Assembly (NCBI GenBank): GCA_020058405.1
Contig: JAGVEE010000092.1
Coordinates: 1 to 7,873, forward strand
Origin: Sphingobacteriales bacterium
GTDB lineage: Bacteria; Bacteroidota; Bacteroidia; Sphingobacteriales; Sphingobacteriaceae
DNA: 7,873 nt
Reading direction: 5' to 3'
Position numbers and translations under genes: made by a program. The notes under the pieces are model-generated. The model did not search any database, was not told the origin of the DNA, and saw nothing but the letters and a program-made list of their open reading frames with translations. Every line of letters starts with the position of its first letter. Within the stretch, counting starts at the first letter, position 1. Positions 4,738-7,873 of this stretch are shown piece after piece.

Positions 4738-7074
4738 TTAGAATTTATAGGTCCAACTTATTGAAGGCATAATAGGGAAGAGTGATATTCTTTTTAATGC
4801 TCTTTGTGAACTGTTTGTTTTATAGCCAACGTAATAAAAATATGGGTTTTGGCGGTTGTAAACATTGTAAACAGAGAGTTCGAAAATTCGTTCCGAACGT
4901 TTTAATTTAGAATGAAATTGCATGCCAATATCCATTCGGTGGTAAGCTTCCATTCTGAAATTATTTTTGCCATCATAATCGTTTACATACATGGTTTGTA
5001 CAAAGGCCGAACCTCCCGGGGAGTGCCCTTGTGCTAAGTATTCGGCTCTAGGTAAGGTAATCGCATTCCCCGTTCCATATACCCAAGTTAAAGAGAATGT
5101 TAAGTCTTCTTTCGCTTTGTAAATTCCAACAACAGATATATCATGTCTCCTGTCATACCGTGCATAATATTTCTTGCCGAAATTCAACTCATCAAATTGC
5201 AACTGTGTCCATGATAATGTATAACCCACCCATCCGCTAAATTTACCTTCACTTTTCTTTATTAATAATTCCACTCCATAACTCCATGCTTGTCCGCTTG
5301 TAACATTATCTTCCCATGATATTTTTTCGTTACTGCCAATATCATCAATGGCTAAAAAGCTTGCGCCTTCTCTATATGCAACAACGTTATCCATTTTTTT
5401 ATAATACCCTTCGAGGCTAATGTTAAAATTTTGTTTGATGAAATCTTTTGCCAAACCCATTGCCACTTGTTGTGAACTTTGCGAAGGTATTTTAGAAGTA
5501 GATGGCACCCATAAATCGGTTGGTAAACCTACACCGGTACCTGTTAGCAAATGTATGTATTGCCTCATGTAAGCATAAGATGTTTTTAATGCTAAATCTT
5601 CTTTTAATTGGTAGCTAGCACCAAACCTTGGCTCCACAGCTCCATAACTTTTTTTATCAACATAAAAATGAGAAATGCGAACACCCATGTTTGTTTTAAT
5701 ACGTGCACCATACTGCGCTCTGTCTTCAATATACACAGCACTCTCCAAGGCATCAATATTATTTCTTACATCGGTATTTCCTTCTGTAAACTGATCGTTT
5801 TTAATGGTAACCGCGCTTGGTGTAAATCTATGTTGTTGTATTTGTACACCTGTTTTTATTAAATGATTTTCTTTCCATGCATAATCAAAATCATGCTTCA
5901 CACTTACATCACGTATACCAGAATACAAGCGAATTAAAAACTGATCGCCATCGTACTTTTGTTGAATGGAAGTATTGAACCTGTACTGACTATAAATAAA
6001 TGAAGTGTTAGAAAACAATTTCGAACTGTACACATGGTTCCAACGAACCGTACCTGTTCCATTTCCCCAGTATAAACCAAATTTATTTTCAGAAGTTCCG
6101 ACGCTGTTATTGGCGTAAAATTTATCGCGACCAAAATAACCGCTTACAAATATTTTATTTTTACGATCGATGTCGTAATTCACTTTTGCATTTAAATCAT
6201 AAAAGTAATAGCCACCTTTGGTATCATCGGGTAAGAAAGGATAAATTAAGGCATCAATATAAGTACGCCTGGCAGAAATTAGAAAGGACGATTTGTTTTT
6301 TTTGAGGGGACCTTCTAAGGTAAATCTAGAGGAAATAAGACCGATGCCCACCGAGCCTTTCATGCTTTCTTTACTTCCATCTTTCATATTCATTTCTAAA
6401 ACAGAAGAGAGCCTTCCTCCATATCTTGCCGGAAAACCACCTTTGGTAAGTTCTACACTTTTTAATGCTTCGCCATTAAATAAAGAGAAGAATCCAAACA
6501 AGTGAAAAGCATTGTATACAGGAGCATCGTCAAGTATTATTAAATTCTGATCGGGTCCACCACCACGCACATATAAACCTGCATTTCCTTCAGAACCTTT
6601 TTGCACACCCGGTAAAAGTTGAAGTACTTTTAACACATCTTTTTCTCCAAATAATGCTGGTATCTCTTGTATTTGCTCAACCGAAACCTTCATTATACTC
6701 ATCTGTTGTTCTTCAGAAATGCGTTCCATGCGTTGGTCGGTTACCAATACCTCCGAAATATTATTGCTGGCTTGCATTTCCACATCCAACTCAATGTCTT
6801 TTGTTAATGCCAACTTATAAATCATCCGTTGGTAACCCACCATACTTATTAAAAGGTTCACACTATCCAGGTTACTGCTTATAGAATAAAAGCCATAGTT
6901 ATTGCTAACGGTTGTTTGGTTATTATTATTTAAAATGATGATGCTGGTACCAATTAAACTCTCTTTGGTCCCTTTTTCTCGTATGAAACCACTAATGGTA
7001 TACGATTTTTTTTGTGCGATGGAAACACTTGAAATACACATCAATACTAGCATTACAAAGCTGAGTTTTTTCAT
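4738..7074 (-). CDS. TonB-dependent outer-membrane receptor with carboxypeptidase-regulatory-like N-terminal domain
   Basis: An outer-membrane transporter that takes up a substrate using energy passed by TonB-ExbB-ExbD. The signal peptide is residues 1-20 (cleavage SIA|Q). Residues about 24-102 form a carboxypeptidase-regulatory-like beta-sandwich (TISGFIREKGTKESLIGTSI ... NYGFYSIS ... ISMVGYQR). The plug domain follows at about 115-232: EIPALFGEKDVLKVLQLLPG, LYVRGGGPDQN (167-177), LDDAPVYNAFHLFGFFSLFN, and GGFPARYGGRLSSVLEM. The rest is a beta-barrel, with ISARRTYIDAL and SYAYMRQYIHLL strands and a C-terminal aromatic signal ISWTYKF. At 778 residues it is shorter than SusC-type glycan receptors (around 1000), and the partner is DUF4249, not SusD. 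No anti-sigma/sigma pair is adjacent. The substrate cannot be inferred; siderophore, peptide or other ligands are possible. It is first in a two-gene unit and divergent from the acetyltransferase gene. Confidence 0.93.
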   Translation of the reverse strand: MKKLSFVMLVLMCISSVSIAQKKSYTISGFIREKGTKESLIGTSIIILNNNNQTTVSNNYGFYSISSNLDSVNLLISMVGYQRMIYKLALTKDIELDVEMQASNNISEVLVTDQRMERISEEQQMSIMKVSVEQIQEIPALFGEKDVLKVLQLLPGVQKGSEGNAGLYVRGGGPDQNLIILDDAPVYNAFHLFGFFSLFNGEALKSVELTKGGFPARYGGRLSSVLEMNMKDGSKESMKGSVGIGLISSRFTLEGPLKKNKSSFLISARRTYIDALIYPFLPDDTKGGYYFYDLNAKVNYDIDRKNKIFVSGYFGRDKFYANNSVGTSENKFGLYWGNGTGTVRWNHVYSSKLFSNTSFIYSQYRFNTSIQQKYDGDQFLIRLYSGIRDVSVKHDFDYAWKENHLIKTGVQIQQHRFTPSAVTIKNDQFTEGNTDVRNNIDALESAVYIEDRAQYGARIKTNMGVRISHFYVDKKSYGAVEPRFGASYQLKEDLALKTSYAYMRQYIHLLTGTGVGLPTDLWVPSTSKIPSQSSQQVAMGLAKDFIKQNFNISLEGYYKKMDNVVAYREGASFLAIDDIGSNEKISWEDNVTSGQAWSYGVELLIKKSEGKFSGWVGYTLSWTQLQFDELNFGKKYYARYDRRHDISVVGIYKAKEDLTFSLTWVYGTGNAITLPRAEYLAQGHSPGGSAFVQTMYVNDYDGKNNFRMEAYHRMDIGMQFHSKLKRSERIFELSVYNVYNRQNPYFYYVGYKTNSSQRALKRISLFPIMPSISWTYKF

Positions 7075-7128
7075 TTGAATGGGTTTCGTATGTAATTTTT
7101 TAGTTTGATTATAGTAATGATAGAAACA

Positions 7129-7158
7129 AAAACATAATTTTAAGCATTAATTAGACAA
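7129..7158 (-). promoter_or_regulatory. Candidate promoter of the TonB-receptor/lipoprotein unit
   Basis: On the - strand, TTG (7156-7158) is followed after exactly 19 bases by TATGTTTT (7129-7136), one base off the Bacteroidota consensus TTG-N19-21-TAnnTTTG. The -7 box ends 54 bases before the receptor ATG, giving a leader of roughly 45-50 nt. The spacing is right, but the sequence is AT-rich and such matches can arise by chance. Confidence 0.45.
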
Positions 7159-7184
7159 TTTAGCAATAACAAACCCCTATTAAC

Positions 7185-7607
7185 GTGGAAATAATTGTAA
7201 AAAATATAACAGAACAATCAATTTTAGAAGAAGCATTTAAGATCAGAAGAAAGGTATTTGTGGAGGAGCAAGAAGTAGACGAGACTGAAGAATACGAGTT
7301 TGAAGAAGAATCAACCCACTTTATAGCAGAAATTAACGGAACATACGTAGGCACTGCACGTTGGAGAAAAACAGAAAATGGTGTAAAATTAGAACGATTT
7401 GCAGTGTTAATTGAATTTCGTTCCATGGGTGTAGGGTCGGCATTGGTGCAAACTGTCATCCAGAACATTCCGCAAGAATTTACGTACTTATACTTACATG
7501 CTCAATTAACGGCGATGGATTTGTACGCAAAATTTGGTTTTACACAAGTAGGCCCGATGTTTGTAGAAGCTGATATAAAACATTATAAAATGGAATTGAA
7601 ACGATAG
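7185..7607 (+). CDS. GNAT family N-acetyltransferase, ElaA/YjcF-like
   Basis: A 140-residue cytoplasmic acyltransferase expected to transfer an acetyl group from acetyl-CoA to an unknown amine. The N-terminal helix and strand IRRKVFVEEQEVDE (20-33) resemble the 'IRxxVFVxEQ' region of ElaA/YjcF proteins. Strand THFIAEINGTYVGTARWR is next, then ERFAVLIEFRSMGVGSALV, which holds the acetyl-CoA-binding R-x-x-G-x-G signature as RSMGVG (79-84; many relatives have RGMG). The C-terminal part is YLYLHAQLTAMDLYAKFGF, as in ElaA 'YLGAQ...FYxxFGF', and ends EADIKHYKMEL. The start is GTG at 7185: TAA at 7167-7169 closes the frame upstream and no in-frame ATG occurs before the conserved N-terminal region. 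An acidic run (residues 27-42) sits after the first helix. The stop is one base before the next ATG, implying an operon with the following exported protein. The substrate is unknown. Confidence 0.9.
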   Translation: MEIIVKNITEQSILEEAFKIRRKVFVEEQEVDETEEYEFEEESTHFIAEINGTYVGTARWRKTENGVKLERFAVLIEFRSMGVGSALVQTVIQNIPQEFTYLYLHAQLTAMDLYAKFGFTQVGPMFVEADIKHYKMELKR

Positions 7608-7608
7608 T

Positions 7609-7873
7609 ATGTTTAGGTGGATTTCGCTCTTTTTAATTATTAATATATTCTTATGTTCCGATGTGTTTGCTCAAGAAACCATTGTGAAAGGTCGTATCAC
7701 GGACCAGTCAACCAATGAAGCCATCCCTTTTGCTAACATTAAATTTCCTGGAATTGTTACCGGAACCAGTGCAGATTTTGATGGTTATTACACATTAAAG
7801 ACTTCTCAACGAGTAGATTCTGTTCGTGTAGATTATTTGGGTTATAAACCTAAAGCTAAAAAAATAAAAAAAG
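7609..7873 (+). CDS. 5' part of an exported carboxypeptidase-regulatory-like domain protein, probably DUF5686 family
   Basis: The frame is open from ATG 7609 to the window edge (88 complete codons) and is truncated by it. The start MFRWISLFLIINIFLCSDVFA is a signal peptide with cleavage at VFA|QE (after residue 21). From about residue 24 a carboxypeptidase-regulatory-like beta-sandwich follows: IVKGRITDQSTNEAIPFANI, then GTSADFDGYYTLK and VRVDYLGYKPKAKKIKK. This 'GxxTDxxTxExIPFANV ... T(D)FDGxYxL ... YxGYK' pattern occurs both at the N-terminus of TonB-dependent receptors and in DUF5686 outer-membrane-associated proteins; the GTxxDFDG and LGYKPK..KI wording favours DUF5686, but the diagnostic part lies outside. 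The gene begins one base after the acetyltransferase stop, so it is almost certainly translated from the same mRNA. Real exported protein: sure. Family: moderate. Confidence 0.8.
   Translation, partial: MFRWISLFLIINIFLCSDVFAQETIVKGRITDQSTNEAIPFANIKFPGIVTGTSADFDGYYTLKTSQRVDSVRVDYLGYKPKAKKIKK

Noticed and set aside
4462..4764. A + strand 100-residue frame across the receptor/lipoprotein junction
   Set aside because: It is antisense to the lipoprotein signal peptide and N-terminus; its hydrophobic look comes from complementing that region.
4738..7074. A SusC/SusD-type polysaccharide utilisation locus
   Set aside because: The receptor is shorter than SusC, the partner is a DUF4249-type lipoprotein rather than SusD, and no glycoside hydrolase is present.
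7160..7468. Antisense 102-residue frame opposite the acetyltransferase gene
   Set aside because: It is Ser/Thr-rich low-complexity sequence in the shadow of a well-supported GNAT gene and has no recognisable motif.
1..7873. CRISPR array, tRNA/rRNA genes, insertion sequence or defence island
   Set aside because: No regularly spaced repeats, cloverleaf-like segments, transposase motifs or defence-protein motifs were seen on either strand.

Overview
The window looks like an ordinary chromosomal segment of an AT-rich member of the Bacteroidota, probably near Flavobacteriales or a related order. The evidence is a TonB-dependent receptor with a carboxypeptidase-regulatory-like N-terminus directly followed by a DUF4249-type lipoprotein, a second carboxypeptidase-regulatory-like exported protein, the absence of clear Shine-Dalgarno sequences, and promoter-like TAnnTTTG elements. 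I see no phage, transposon, CRISPR array, tRNA or rRNA.

Left part, + strand (1-1793): the 3' end of an unidentified gene overlaps by 11 bp the GTG start of a divergent miaA-type tRNA dimethylallyltransferase. After a short gap with a plausible promoter comes an exported thioredoxin/peroxiredoxin-like protein.

Centre, - strand (1802-3768): fbaB, an archaeal-type class I fructose-bisphosphate aldolase, is followed by accD, the beta subunit of acetyl-CoA carboxyltransferase. A strong 13-bp hairpin separates accD from the convergent thioredoxin-like gene. The pair supplies central carbon metabolism (aldol cleavage or synthesis of fructose 1,6-bisphosphate) and the first committed step of fatty-acid synthesis.

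Right centre, - strand (3827-7136): a 778-residue TonB-dependent outer-membrane receptor and a 286-residue surface-type lipoprotein are separated by only 4 bp. A candidate promoter lies upstream and an intrinsic-type terminator downstream, so this is a self-contained two-gene outer-membrane transcription unit. Its substrate cannot be read from sequence.

Right end, + strand (7185-7873): a GTG-initiated ElaA/YjcF-like GNAT acetyltransferase is followed, one base after its stop codon, by the 5' part of an exported protein with a carboxypeptidase-regulatory-like domain, probably of the DUF5686 family, which runs off the window.

No intergenic stretch exceeds about 110 bases. I found no clearly undescribed system. 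The most distinctive points are the divergent miaA, the unknown overlapping gene before it, the two-cysteine pattern of the thioredoxin-like protein and the hairpins at gene ends.
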